From assembly GCF_028069655.1 (NCBI RefSeq), contig NZ_JAMCOS010000001.1:1580001-1644000 (forward strand): a DNA stretch of 64,000 bases, read 5' to 3'. The DNA is from Acidovorax sp. NCPPB 4044 (GTDB lineage Bacteria > Pseudomonadota > Gammaproteobacteria > Burkholderiales > Burkholderiaceae_C). The stretch's first letter is position 1. Every line of letters starts with the position of its first letter. Below, piece by piece: positions 36,928-44,922 of this stretch. The notes under the pieces were generated by a model. The model was given only the letters and a program-made list of their open reading frames with translations. It made no database searches and was not told the DNA's origin. The position numbers and the translations under genes were made by a program.

Positions 36928-38268
36928 ATGGGGCGTCGATCGCACAGCCGCAGCCTGTCCATCTGGACCAACGGTGTTCGCGTCGGCCGATGGACGATTC
37001 CCGCTCGCGGAGAGATGGAACTGCAGTACGAAGCGGATTGGCTTGCTGCGGATATGGGCCGACCGCTGTCCTTGTCGCTGCCTTTCAATCTGCAGAACCT
37101 GCCGGTCAAGGGCGAGAAGGTCGCTAACTACTTCGACAACCTGCTACCGGACAGCGACGCGATCCGCCGCCGCGTGGCCGAGCGCTTCAGGACGGGTTCG
37201 ACCGAGCCGTTTGATTTACTGAAGGCCATCGGGCGCGATTGCGTGGGCGCCGTCCAGATCCTGGATGAGGAGGAGGTGCCCACCGACTTCGATCGCATCG
37301 AGGGCGTGCCCCTGGCCGAGGAGGATATCGAGCGGCACCTGATCGAAGCCGTTTCGCCGCAGGCCTTCGCTGCGGGCCGAGACCCGGGTGCGGACTTCCG
37401 CATCTCGCTGGCCGGTGCGCAGGAGAAGACCGCCTTCCTGTGGTGGGGCGGGCAATGGCTGGCGCCGCGTGGCGCCACGCCGACGAGCCACATCTTCAAG
37501 CTTCCGCTCGGTCTGATGGGCGGGCGGCAGGCGGACTTCAGCACGTCCGTCGACAACGAATGGCTGTGCTTGCGGCTGCTGAAAGCCTACGGATTGCCCG
37601 TGGCTGATGCCCGCATCGCGACCTTCGGCCGACAGCGTGTGCTGGTGGTGGAGCGTTTCGACCGGCGCGTCGCACCCAATGGGCAGTGGCTCATGCGTCT
37701 GCCACAGGAAGACTTTTGCCAGGTCGAGGGCTTCTCGCCATTACGTAAGTACGAGAACGAGGGCGGTCCTGGGCTCAAGGCCCTGTTCGGCACGCTGCGG
37801 CAATCGGTGAATACCGAGGCCGACATGAAGACGCTGATGGCGGCGCAGGTGCTGTTCTGGTTGCTACGCGCGCCCGATGGCCATGCCAAGAACTTCAGCA
37901 TCCAGCTTCTGCCACGCGGTCGTTTCCAGCTGACCCCGCTGTATGACGTGATGTCGGTCTACCCAGTGTTGGGCGATGGCCCTAACCAGTGGTCTCCGTA
38001 TGAGATCAAGTTGGCCATGGCCCTGCTCGGCAAGAACCGACACTACGAGATGCACGGTATCCAGCGCAGGCACTTCAACAGCACCGCGCAGAAAGTTGGC
38101 TACGCATCGACCGCCGAGCCGATCGTCGAAGAACTTCTTGCTCGTACACCAGCGGCCATTGCCGAAGCGCAAGCCGAATTGCCACAGGACTTCTCACCGC
38201 GTGTCCGCGATGCCATCCTGGGCGGGCTTGAGCAGGCGGCCAGAATACTCGGCGGGATGCCGCCGTAA
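36928..38268 (+). CDS. hipA: HipA-like serine/threonine kinase toxin
   Basis: 446 residues. The N-terminal subdomain (about 1-110) and kinase core are complete: SLAGAQEK loop from Ser160, LVVERFDR, RLPQEDFCQ, the catalytic DGHAKNFS loop with Asp317 and Asn322, and LYDVMS. HipA toxins phosphorylate aminoacyl-tRNA synthetases, such as GltX, and induce dormancy. The gene begins one base after hipB; a longer in-frame start at 36841 lies inside hipB and is rejected. It is the last gene before the right att-like repeat. Confidence 0.88.
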   Translation: MGRRSHSRSLSIWTNGVRVGRWTIPARGEMELQYEADWLAADMGRPLSLSLPFNLQNLPVKGEKVANYFDNLLPDSDAIRRRVAERFRTGSTEPFDLLKAIGRDCVGAVQILDEEEVPTDFDRIEGVPLAEEDIERHLIEAVSPQAFAAGRDPGADFRISLAGAQEKTAFLWWGGQWLAPRGATPTSHIFKLPLGLMGGRQADFSTSVDNEWLCLRLLKAYGLPVADARIATFGRQRVLVVERFDRRVAPNGQWLMRLPQEDFCQVEGFSPLRKYENEGGPGLKALFGTLRQSVNTEADMKTLMAAQVLFWLLRAPDGHAKNFSIQLLPRGRFQLTPLYDVMSVYPVLGDGPNQWSPYEIKLAMALLGKNRHYEMHGIQRRHFNSTAQKVGYASTAEPIVEELLARTPAAIAEAQAELPQDFSPRVRDAILGGLEQAARILGGMPP

Positions 38269-38358
38269 GCAGGCGAAGAGCAGGGCGTGCAGGGCAAGTT
38301 CGAGCGCGCTAAGATGCATCCTGATCGACGATAAGGCCGAAAGTGTCGACGCCGCGCA

Positions 38359-38487
38359 AATCGCTCCATCTCCCGCGCCAGCAAAAGATGAGCTGTTTTG
38401 ACGGTAAAAGTGACGTTAAAAGCCGAGTCGATCAGAGCCAAACCCTTTAACGATGCGGGTTTCAGGGCCTGTTGATGATCGAGTGGG
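38359..38487 (+). repeat. Right copy of the att-associated direct repeat
   Basis: About 129 bases beginning AATCGCTCCATCTCCCGCG and ending GTTGATGATCGAGTGGG, in direct orientation to 27837-27967. It lies between hipA and the first chromosomal operator. The sequence probably contains binding sites of the island's integrase, as usual for island ends. Confidence 0.75.
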
Positions 38488-38492
38488 AGTGA
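38478..38492 (+). other. Putative attachment site: duplicated 3' end of guaA
   Basis: ATCGAGTGGGAGTGA encodes Ile-Glu-Trp-Glu-stop, which is the conserved C-terminus of GMP synthase (GuaA). No guaA gene precedes it here. The 3' end of guaA is a known integration hotspot for genomic islands, and a distal att site carries just such a duplicate. Sequence to the left is island and to the right chromosome. Confidence 0.65.
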
Positions 38493-38588
38493 CCGCTGCC
38501 GCTCGCCATCTCCGCCGTCGCATGGCCCTCCGCATGGGCTGATTCCGCCCGCCGGACCGGTGCCCGGCAACGGGCTCGGATTGTGTTT

Positions 38589-38613
38589 ATTAATGCAACA
38601 CAATTGCGTTAAT
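38589..38613. promoter_or_regulatory. Fur-like palindromic operator upstream of the TonB-dependent receptor
   Basis: Ten-base arms ATTAATGCAA and TTGCGTTAAT, one mismatch, flank CACAA. The core AATGCAA-N5-TTGCGTT parallels the bfd operator at 56071-56091 (AATGCGA-N5-TCGCATT). Iron-responsive Fur control of the receptor and transporter operon is the likely meaning. Confidence 0.55.
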
Positions 38614-38690
38614 ATGGCTGCCCCGTCCGCCGCTGGTTTCGCAGCGGCGGCATCCACTGCCGGCCGCAGGCCCGCGCCGACCTTTCGTCC

Positions 38691-40904
38691 ATGCCTTCTC
38701 CATTGCTCTCCAGCCCCCGCGCGTGGGCCCTCCTGTTGGGTTCCGTGCCCATGGCCGCGCTCGCGCAGTCTTCCGTGCCTGATGCTTCGCCGGCCGTGCT
38801 GCCACCGGTGGAGGTGAAGGAGCGCACCGAGGCCCCGCGCCTTTCGCAGCCCGCCGGGGCGTCGTCGCGGCTGGGGCTTTCCGTGCGCGAGACGCCGGCC
38901 TCCATCGACGTGGTGCCGCGCGACCTGCTCGCCGAGCGCGGCCTGCGCACGGTGTCCGAAGCCGCGCAGGCGGCCGTGGGCGTGCTGGCCGGCGATTTTC
39001 CGGCGGAGCCCGCGGCATTTTCGATGCGCGGCTTTGCCAACAGCCAGATCAACACGCTCTACAACGGCATCAAGATCGGGCCGCCCAACATGACCTCGCG
39101 CGTGATGGGCACGGCGAACCTGGAGCGTGTCGAATTCCTCAAGGGCCCGGCGTCGCTGATGTCGGGCGAGGGTGCCGCCGGTGGCGCGGTGAACTTCGTC
39201 ACGCGCGCGCCGCACCGCGGGCCGGTCGAGACCGAGGTGACCACCGCCGTGGGCTCCTTCGGCGAGCGCCGGCTGTCCGTGGGCGCAGGGGGCACCACGG
39301 CCTGGAAGGATGTCGATTTCCGCATCGACGCGAGCGGCTCGGACACCGACGGCTACGTGCACGACACCGCGCAGCGCCTGTGGCACCTCTCGGGCGGGCT
39401 CGATTGGTACGTGCAGCCCGGGCTGAAGCTGTTCGCGGCGGCGGAAGTCAAGCGCGACCGCGGGCATCCGTACTGGGGAACACCACTGGTGTCGGCCGGG
39501 GCACCGGGCATCGAGCCGCAGGCGGGCGTGGTGTCGGGCACGTACACCTCGGGCTTCAACGGCAGCGTGCTGGGGCCGGTGGCGATCGACCGGCGCACGC
39601 TGCGCACCAACTACAACGTGCTGGACAACCGCAACGAAGCGCGCGAGACGTGGCTGCGCGCCGGCCTGGACTGGCGCCTCGATGCGGCCTGGGCGGTGCG
39701 CAGCCAGTTCTACCGCTACACGGCCACGCGATCGTGGTTGAACAACGAGGTGCTGGCGTTCAACACCGGCACGGGGCGCGTGGACCGGGAGCGCTTCTTC
39801 GTCGCCCAGGACCAGACCACGACCGGCAACAAGACCGAGTTGCAGTGGGACGGCCGACTGGCGGGGCGCGAGAACCGCTTCGTCGCCGCGCTGGAACTGA
39901 GCGAGACCGATCTCACCCGCCCGGGCGCCGCCAACTTCCCCGGAGACAGCGTGTCGCTGGTCGCGCCCGACCGTGGCCTCTATGGCCTGCTGGTGCAGCA
40001 GCGGCAGACGACGCAGTTGCGCAATGCCGCGCTTGCGCTGGAAGACCGGCTGCGCATCACGCCGGCCGTGGCGGTGATCACGGGTCTGCGCCATGAGTCG
40101 ATCGAACTCGACCGCACCTCCACGAATGCGGCTGGCGCGGCGCGCACGGGATTCCCGTACGGCAAGACCTGGCACCCCACCACGGGCCGGCTGGGCTTCA
40201 CCTGGGAGCCCGCCGCGGGCACCATGCTCTATGCCCAGGCGGCCACGGGCGCCGATGTGGCTGCCAACAACATCTTCCTGCTGGGCCCCACGCAGCCCCT
40301 GGAGCTGACCCGGGCACGCAATGCCGAGGTCGGCGTGAAGCAGGCCTTCTGGCAGGACCGCGGCGAATGGACGCTGGCGCTGTACGACGCCACGCGCCGC
40401 AATGTCTATGCGGCGCAGGGCGGGCAGTCGCTCGCGCAGGCCGGCGCGCTCCAGTCGCGCGGCGCCGAGATGTCGCTCACGCTGCGCCCCACGGCGGCCT
40501 GGAGCCTCTGGACGCAATGGGCGGTGAACCGCGCGCGCTACGAGGATTTCACGCTCGCGAACGGCACGTCGTTCTCCGGCCACGCGCCCCCGAACACGCC
40601 GCGCGTGCTGGCCAGTGTGGGCGCCGGCTACCGCTTCACGGCGGGCCTGCCCATGCAGGTTTCGGCCTCGCTGCGGCACGTGGGCGAGCGTTTCCACAGC
40701 GACACCAACACGGTGCGGCTTGCCGCCTACCGTGTGCTCGATGCGTCGTGGAGCGTGGACGTCGCGCCCGGCACCCAGCTCACGCTGCGCGGGCGCAATC
40801 TGACCAACAAGGTCTATGCGGCGTGGGCCGATCCGTTCTACCCCGACCAGATCCTGCTCGGCGCGCCGCGCAGTTTCGAGCTGGCGCTGCGCTGGACGCT
40901 CTGA
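38691..40904 (+). CDS. TonB-dependent siderophore receptor
   Basis: 737 residues. A signal peptide ends at about residue 25 (AALA-QS). The plug domain covers about 45-175 (SIDVVPRDLLAERG, SMRGFANSQIN, NLERVEFLKGPASLMSGEGAAGG, typical of siderophore receptors). The rest is a 22-strand barrel ending in the aromatic-terminal strand ELALRWTL. Its TGA overlaps the ATG of an ABC ATPase by one base, so receptor and transporter form one operon. The ligand is probably a ferric siderophore, identity unknown. It is preceded by a palindromic operator 78 bases upstream. Confidence 0.9.
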   Translation: MPSPLLSSPRAWALLLGSVPMAALAQSSVPDASPAVLPPVEVKERTEAPRLSQPAGASSRLGLSVRETPASIDVVPRDLLAERGLRTVSEAAQAAVGVLAGDFPAEPAAFSMRGFANSQINTLYNGIKIGPPNMTSRVMGTANLERVEFLKGPASLMSGEGAAGGAVNFVTRAPHRGPVETEVTTAVGSFGERRLSVGAGGTTAWKDVDFRIDASGSDTDGYVHDTAQRLWHLSGGLDWYVQPGLKLFAAAEVKRDRGHPYWGTPLVSAGAPGIEPQAGVVSGTYTSGFNGSVLGPVAIDRRTLRTNYNVLDNRNEARETWLRAGLDWRLDAAWAVRSQFYRYTATRSWLNNEVLAFNTGTGRVDRERFFVAQDQTTTGNKTELQWDGRLAGRENRFVAALELSETDLTRPGAANFPGDSVSLVAPDRGLYGLLVQQRQTTQLRNAALALEDRLRITPAVAVITGLRHESIELDRTSTNAAGAARTGFPYGKTWHPTTGRLGFTWEPAAGTMLYAQAATGADVAANNIFLLGPTQPLELTRARNAEVGVKQAFWQDRGEWTLALYDATRRNVYAAQGGQSLAQAGALQSRGAEMSLTLRPTAAWSLWTQWAVNRARYEDFTLANGTSFSGHAPPNTPRVLASVGAGYRFTAGLPMQVSASLRHVGERFHSDTNTVRLAAYRVLDASWSVDVAPGTQLTLRGRNLTNKVYAAWADPFYPDQILLGAPRSFELALRWTL

Positions 40905-41677
40905 TGGCGGGCGGACTGCAGGCCGAAGGGCTCGGATGGCAGTCCCCGCGGGGGGACTGGCTGCTGCAGGGCGTCACGGTGCAGGCCGCAGCGGGCGAGT
41001 GCGTGGCGGTGGCCGGCCCCAACGGTGCCGGCAAGAGCACGCTGCTCAAGCTGCTGGCGGGCCGCCTCGCGCCGGCCGAGGGCGCCGCGCGCTGGCAGGG
41101 GCAGGACATGGCGCGCTGGTCCGCCGTGGAGCGCGCCCGCAGCGTGGCCGTGCTCGGCCAGGACGATGCCGCCCAGGGCGGGCTGCGCGCGCGCGACTAT
41201 GTGGCGCTCGGCCGCCTGCCGCACGAGGGCCGCGTGTCCGCTGGCGAGCATGCCCGTGCCGTGGACGACGCATTGCGCACCTGCGGCGTGGATGCGCTCG
41301 TGGACCGGCGGCTCGGCAGCCTCTCGGGCGGGGAGCGCCAGCGCCTGCACCTGGCCCGCGCGCTCGCGCAGGAGCCCGCGCTGCTGCTGCTCGACGAGCC
41401 CACCAATCACCTCGACCTGGCCGCCCGTGCCGACGTGCTGGCGCTGGTGCGCGGGCTGGGGATCACCGTGGTGGCGGTGCTGCACGAGCTGTCGCTCGTG
41501 CCGTCGTTCGCCGACCGGGCCTGGGTGCTGCAGGCAGGCCGGCTCGTGGCCGAAGGTCCACCGGCCGAGGCGCTGCGGCGGGAATGCGTGTCGCGCGTGT
41601 TCGGGATGGAACTGGTGCGCACCCGGCACCCGCGCCACGGGGGCACGCTGTGGTCGTTCGAGCGCGAAGCCGCATGA
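40904..41677 (+). CDS. ABC transporter ATP-binding protein (FecE/FhuC type)
   Basis: 257 residues. Walker A is GPNGAGKST near 40, the signature LSGGERQR near 142, Walker B LLLLDEPTNHLD near 162, and the switch His is in VAVLHELS. This is the ATPase of an iron-chelate or cobalamin-type importer. The start overlaps the receptor stop and the end overlaps the binding-protein gene by four bases (ATGA). Confidence 0.9.
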   Translation: MAGGLQAEGLGWQSPRGDWLLQGVTVQAAAGECVAVAGPNGAGKSTLLKLLAGRLAPAEGAARWQGQDMARWSAVERARSVAVLGQDDAAQGGLRARDYVALGRLPHEGRVSAGEHARAVDDALRTCGVDALVDRRLGSLSGGERQRLHLARALAQEPALLLLDEPTNHLDLAARADVLALVRGLGITVVAVLHELSLVPSFADRAWVLQAGRLVAEGPPAEALRRECVSRVFGMELVRTRHPRHGGTLWSFEREAA

Positions 41678-42639
41678 GGCGCGCGGTGCGGTGGGGCCTG
41701 GGCGCGGCCCTGGCGGGGGCCGTGGCCGCGGCGTCGGCCGCCGCGCCGGGCTTTCCGGTGTCGGTGCCCAACTGCGGCGAGACGCTGCGCGTGGACAAGC
41801 CGCCGCAGCGCCTCGTCGTGCACGACCTGAACATGACCGAGATGGCGCTGGCGCTCGGACTGCGGCCTGCGCTGGTGGGGGTGACGGGGATCACCGGCTG
41901 GTACAAGCAGACCGGTGCCGCCTTGCTGGAGACGCTGGCCGGTGTGCCCGAGCTGGCCCCCAGGTACCCCACGCTCGAAACCCTGGTGGCGGCGCGGCCC
42001 GACCTGTTTTTCGCGGGCTGGTACTACGGCATGCAGCCGGGCGGCGAGGTGACGCCGGCCACGCTGGCGCGCCACGGCATCCAGACGCTGGTGCTCAGCG
42101 AGAGCTGCGCGCAGAACCAGCCCGACAAGCCGCGTGCCACCATGGACCTGCTGTACGGCGACATGCGCCGCCTGGGAGCGGTCTTCGGCCGCGGCGCGGA
42201 AGCGGAGCGACTCGTGGCCGCCTGGCAGGCGCGGGTGCGCGCTGCGGCGCAACCCGCGCTGCCGGAGCGGCCCGGCGTGTTCGTCTACGACTCCGGCGAG
42301 GACAAGCCCTTCACCGCAGGGCGGTCGGCCATGCCCACCGCCCTCATCGACGCGGCCGGCGGGCGCAACGTGCTGGACGACCTGCCCATGAGCTGGGGCA
42401 CGGCCGCCTGGGAGACCGTGGCCCGGCGCAATCCGCAGTTCGTGGTGCTGCTGGATTACCAGAACGGCCAGGGGCCCGACCACCTGGAGCGCGTGCTGCG
42501 CGCGCACCCCGCGATGCGCCTGACCGATGCCGTGCGCGAGGGGCGTTTCATCGTGCTGCGCTATGCCGAGCTCACGCCCGGCCCCGCCAACATCGCGGCG
42601 ATCGAGAAGCTCGCCCGCGCGCTGCGGAGCACCCGGTGA
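41674..42639 (+). CDS. Periplasmic substrate-binding protein of the iron-chelate ABC transporter
   Basis: 321 residues. A signal peptide ends around residue 25-28 (Ala-rich). The two-lobed type III binding-protein pattern follows: RLVVHDLNMTEMALALG, PTLETLVAARPDLFFAG, and LDDLPMSWGTAAWETVARRNP. It overlaps the ATPase upstream and the permease downstream by four bases each. It would carry the receptor's ligand to the permease. The ligand cannot be read from the sequence. Confidence 0.87.
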   Translation: MRRAVRWGLGAALAGAVAAASAAAPGFPVSVPNCGETLRVDKPPQRLVVHDLNMTEMALALGLRPALVGVTGITGWYKQTGAALLETLAGVPELAPRYPTLETLVAARPDLFFAGWYYGMQPGGEVTPATLARHGIQTLVLSESCAQNQPDKPRATMDLLYGDMRRLGAVFGRGAEAERLVAAWQARVRAAAQPALPERPGVFVYDSGEDKPFTAGRSAMPTALIDAAGGRNVLDDLPMSWGTAAWETVARRNPQFVVLLDYQNGQGPDHLERVLRAHPAMRLTDAVREGRFIVLRYAELTPGPANIAAIEKLARALRSTR

Positions 42640-43730
42640 GCCTGCCGGCACCTCCGCCCCGCACGCCCCGCGCCCGGCACGCCGCGCGCAGCGGGCAGCG
42701 GTGGAGCGGGCTGGGGCGGTGGCGCGCTGCCTTGCACTGGGCGCTGGCCGGGCTGCTGGCAGCGCTGGTGACGCTGTCGCTGCTGGCCGGCAGCACCGAC
42801 ATCGGCTGGCGCGACGTGGTCGCCGCGCTGGCCGGCCCGGGCGGTGGCGCGCAGGCCGATGGCGCGCCCGCCATGGCCGCCGCCATCGTGCGCGACCTGC
42901 GGCTGCCGCGCGTGCTGCTGGCATTGGCGGTGGGCGCCACGCTCGCCATGGTGGGCAGCCTGCTGCAGACCACCACGCGCAACGATCTCGCGGACCCGTT
43001 CCTCTTCGGCCTGTCGTCCGGCGCCTCGGCCGGCGCGGTGGCGGTGATCACGCTCGCCGGGACCGCGCTGGGCACCTGGACCCTGCCGCTGGCCACCTTC
43101 GCCGGCGCGCTGGTGGCGGCCGCCGCCGTGCTGCTGATCGTGCGTGGCGGCGAGGGGCAGGGCGCCGCGCGCATCGTGCTGGCGGGCGTATCGGTGTCAT
43201 TCCTGTTCGGCGCGTTCACGCATGCGCTCATCTTCGCGGGCGACCAGCGCGCCGCGCATTCGGTGGTGTTCTGGTCGCTCGGGGGGCTGGGTCTGGCGCG
43301 CTGGGACAACCTGTGGCTGGCGCTGGCGGGCCTGCTGGTGCCGGCGCTGTTCGTGGCACGGCGCCACCGCGCGCTCGATGCGCTGCTGGCTGGCGACGAC
43401 ACCGCCCACAGCCTGGGCGTGGATCCGCGGCGGCTGCGCACGCAGACCTTCGTGGTGGCGGCCTTCGCCACCGCGTGCTGCGTGGCGCTCACCGGCCTGA
43501 TCGGATTCGTCGGCTTGATGGTGCCGCACCTCGCGCGGCGTTGGACCGGGCCCCTGCATGGCGCGTCGACCGCGGCGGCGGCGGTGATCGGCGCGGTGCT
43601 GCTGCTGGGCAGCGACCTGGCCGCGCGCACGCTGCTGGGCGCTCAGGAGCTGCCGGTGGGCATCGTGACGTCGGGGCTGGGGGCGTGCTTCGTGATCGCC
43701 TTGCTGCGCCGCGGAGACGGCGGCGCCTGA
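42636..43730 (+). CDS. FecCD-family permease of the iron-chelate ABC transporter
   Basis: 364 residues from a GTG that overlaps the binding-protein stop (GTGA). Hydrophobic segments run throughout, with FecCD hallmarks: RLPRVLLALAVGATLAMVGSLLQ, NDLADPFLFGLSSGAS, and GLIGFVGLMVPHLAR near the C-terminus. It is the only permease gene, so the transporter probably uses a homodimer. The first 35 residues are basic and Pro-rich and longer than usual; an internal start is possible. Confidence 0.88.
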   Translation: MSLPAPPPRTPRARHAARSGQRWSGLGRWRAALHWALAGLLAALVTLSLLAGSTDIGWRDVVAALAGPGGGAQADGAPAMAAAIVRDLRLPRVLLALAVGATLAMVGSLLQTTTRNDLADPFLFGLSSGASAGAVAVITLAGTALGTWTLPLATFAGALVAAAAVLLIVRGGEGQGAARIVLAGVSVSFLFGAFTHALIFAGDQRAAHSVVFWSLGGLGLARWDNLWLALAGLLVPALFVARRHRALDALLAGDDTAHSLGVDPRRLRTQTFVVAAFATACCVALTGLIGFVGLMVPHLARRWTGPLHGASTAAAAVIGAVLLLGSDLAARTLLGAQELPVGIVTSGLGACFVIALLRRGDGGA

Positions 43731-43798
43731 CCCCGAGACGGACCGCGCGCAAGGCGGGCGGGAGGGCGGAGAGGGCGGAGAGGGCGTCAGTGCATCGC
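43731..43798 (+). other. G-rich tract after the transporter operon (G-quadruplex-capable)
   Basis: Five GGG runs at 43756-43784 with spacers of 1, 1, 6 and 6 bases satisfy the usual G-quadruplex pattern on the plus strand. The GAGGGCG unit is repeated. It follows the permease stop, where a terminator would be expected, and no hairpin-plus-T-run is seen. Confidence 0.4.
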
Positions 43799-43887
43799 AA
43801 AAAAAGCCTGGCTACGCGGGAAAACCGTTGGCTGGCAAAAACGACCCCGGGACCTGCAGCAGGTCCTGAGTCGCCCCACGATGAAAC
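43799..43887 (-). ncRNA. Candidate Fur-regulated small RNA, copy 1 of the hemP 3' element
   Basis: Read on the minus strand it starts GTTTCATCGTGGGGCGACTC and contains a hairpin with perfect 8-base arms (43850-43866). It continues GCCAGCCAACGG...CCCGCGTAGCCAGGC and ends in seven T. Flanks and tail are conserved in the copy after hemP (53370-53462). The hairpin differs in sequence but still pairs. A minus-strand promoter overlapping a Fur-type site lies 55-90 bases upstream (43949-43978), giving a predicted transcript of about 145 nt. No ORF resembling HemP is present. Strand and function are inferred. Confidence 0.5.
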
Positions 43888-43948
43888 TGAAACCTCTCTG
43901 GAGCCACCGCAGCCTGTTCGGAAGGGGCGGTGGCCAGCGATTGACGGC

Positions 43949-43985
43949 AGTGTAGCATTAAATGAGAATAGTTATCAATCAATTG
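43949..43985 (-). promoter_or_regulatory. Fur-type site overlapping a minus-strand promoter
   Basis: On the minus strand TTGATA (43973-43978) and TACACT (43949-43954) are 18 bases apart. The sequence between them, with flanks, reads TTGATAACTATTCTCATT, a good match to half-sites of Fur boxes (GATAAT/ATTCTCA). The site also lies about 90 bases upstream of the DUF2325 gene on the plus strand, so it may act on both. Confidence 0.6.
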
Positions 43986-44071
43986 GATTGTAAATTTGCA
44001 TCGGCGCTGCGCACTGCCGGCAGGTGGGGCCTGCCGCCGGGCACCGCTGCCGCCATCTGGAGGGACATCGC

Positions 44072-44776
44072 ATGAGAGGTTTGCCGGAACCCGTGCTGGA
44101 CGAGCACTGCGCATTGCTGGCCGAGTACGGCCGCGCGCAACTGCGCTGCAGCCGCGACCTGGCCGCGCAGGCGCGGCGCATCCAGGACCTGCAGGCCGAG
44201 GCCGTGCGGCTGCGGGCGCGCGCCATCGTGGCGGAGACGGCGCTCGCCTATGCGCGCGAAGACCGCCAGCGGCATGAAGAGGCCCTCCCCGGGCTGCACC
44301 GCCGCCGTGCGCTCGCGCGGCAGGTGGAGGGCCTCACGCAGCGGCTGCAGGGCCTGATGCGCGAGGTGCTGCACTGGCAGTGGCGCGCTGCTGCACGCGC
44401 CGCTCCGGCACCAGACGCCGCGCAGGCGCTGCCCGAGCTGCCCCGGTCGGTGGTGTGCATCGCCCGCGGGCCACGCGGTGCGCTGGTGGCGCGGGCGCTG
44501 GGCGCCCCGGAGGCCCTGGCGGCGACGCCTCCCGGGGTGGTTCCGGCGGCGCCGGAGGCCGAAGGGGCGCGCGACGATCCGGCCGCCTTCGAGGCGAGCC
44601 TGCGCGCCGCCGATTTCGTGATCTGCCAGACCGGCTGCGTGGGCCACGACGACTACTGGCGCGTGCAGGACCACTGCCGCCGCACCGGCAAGCCCTGCGT
44701 GCTGGTCGATCAGCCGCAGGTGGTGCATGTCATGCGCGGGCTGGCCCGCACGGCCGTGCAGGAGCCGGCGGACTGA
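44072..44776 (+). CDS. DUF2325 domain protein
   Basis: 234 residues from an ATG with GGAGGG 8 bases upstream; an earlier in-frame ATG at 44024 lacks a ribosome site. Residues 20-110 form an Arg/Ala-rich coiled coil. The C-terminal domain (about 135-230) has FVICQTGCVGHDDYWRVQDH and KPCVLVDQP, the DUF2325 signature. Function is unknown. It is frequently placed near iron genes, and here a Fur-type site lies in front of it. Confidence 0.8.
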   Translation: MRGLPEPVLDEHCALLAEYGRAQLRCSRDLAAQARRIQDLQAEAVRLRARAIVAETALAYAREDRQRHEEALPGLHRRRALARQVEGLTQRLQGLMREVLHWQWRAAARAAPAPDAAQALPELPRSVVCIARGPRGALVARALGAPEALAATPPGVVPAAPEAEGARDDPAAFEASLRAADFVICQTGCVGHDDYWRVQDHCRRTGKPCVLVDQPQVVHVMRGLARTAVQEPAD

Positions 44777-44794
44777 CACTGGCGGAATGATTGG

Positions 44795-44845
44795 TTGCTA
44801 TTGTTTTGATAGCAAACTATTCAATGAATCCGGCGGCATGGAGCC
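44795..44845 (+). repeat. Dispersed repeat, plus-strand copy
   Basis: Starts with a hairpin (TTGCTAT...ATAGCAA), then runs AACTATTCAATGAATC to GGCATGGAGCC. The last 37 bases match the minus strand of 62328-62375 with one mismatch. It lies between the DUF2325 gene and the 3' end of putA, 17.5 kb from its partner. Confidence 0.7.
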
Positions 44846-44922
44846 CCTGGGGTATTCAATCCGGCAGAAGAGCCCCTGCGGCACGCCGGCGCGCGCCACG
44901 TGCACCGTGCTGCGCCGTGCCG

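Noticed and set aside
5023..38690. An integrase or relaxase for the island
   Set aside because: No tyrosine or serine recombinase, nor relaxase, is encoded in the window. They are expected to the left, beyond trbJ.
38100..40697. An 865-codon open frame on the minus strand opposite the TonB-dependent receptor
   Set aside because: The plus-strand receptor has a signal peptide, plug and barrel motifs. The minus frame is Arg/Ala/Gly-rich with no domain and arises from high GC third positions; it also runs into hipA.
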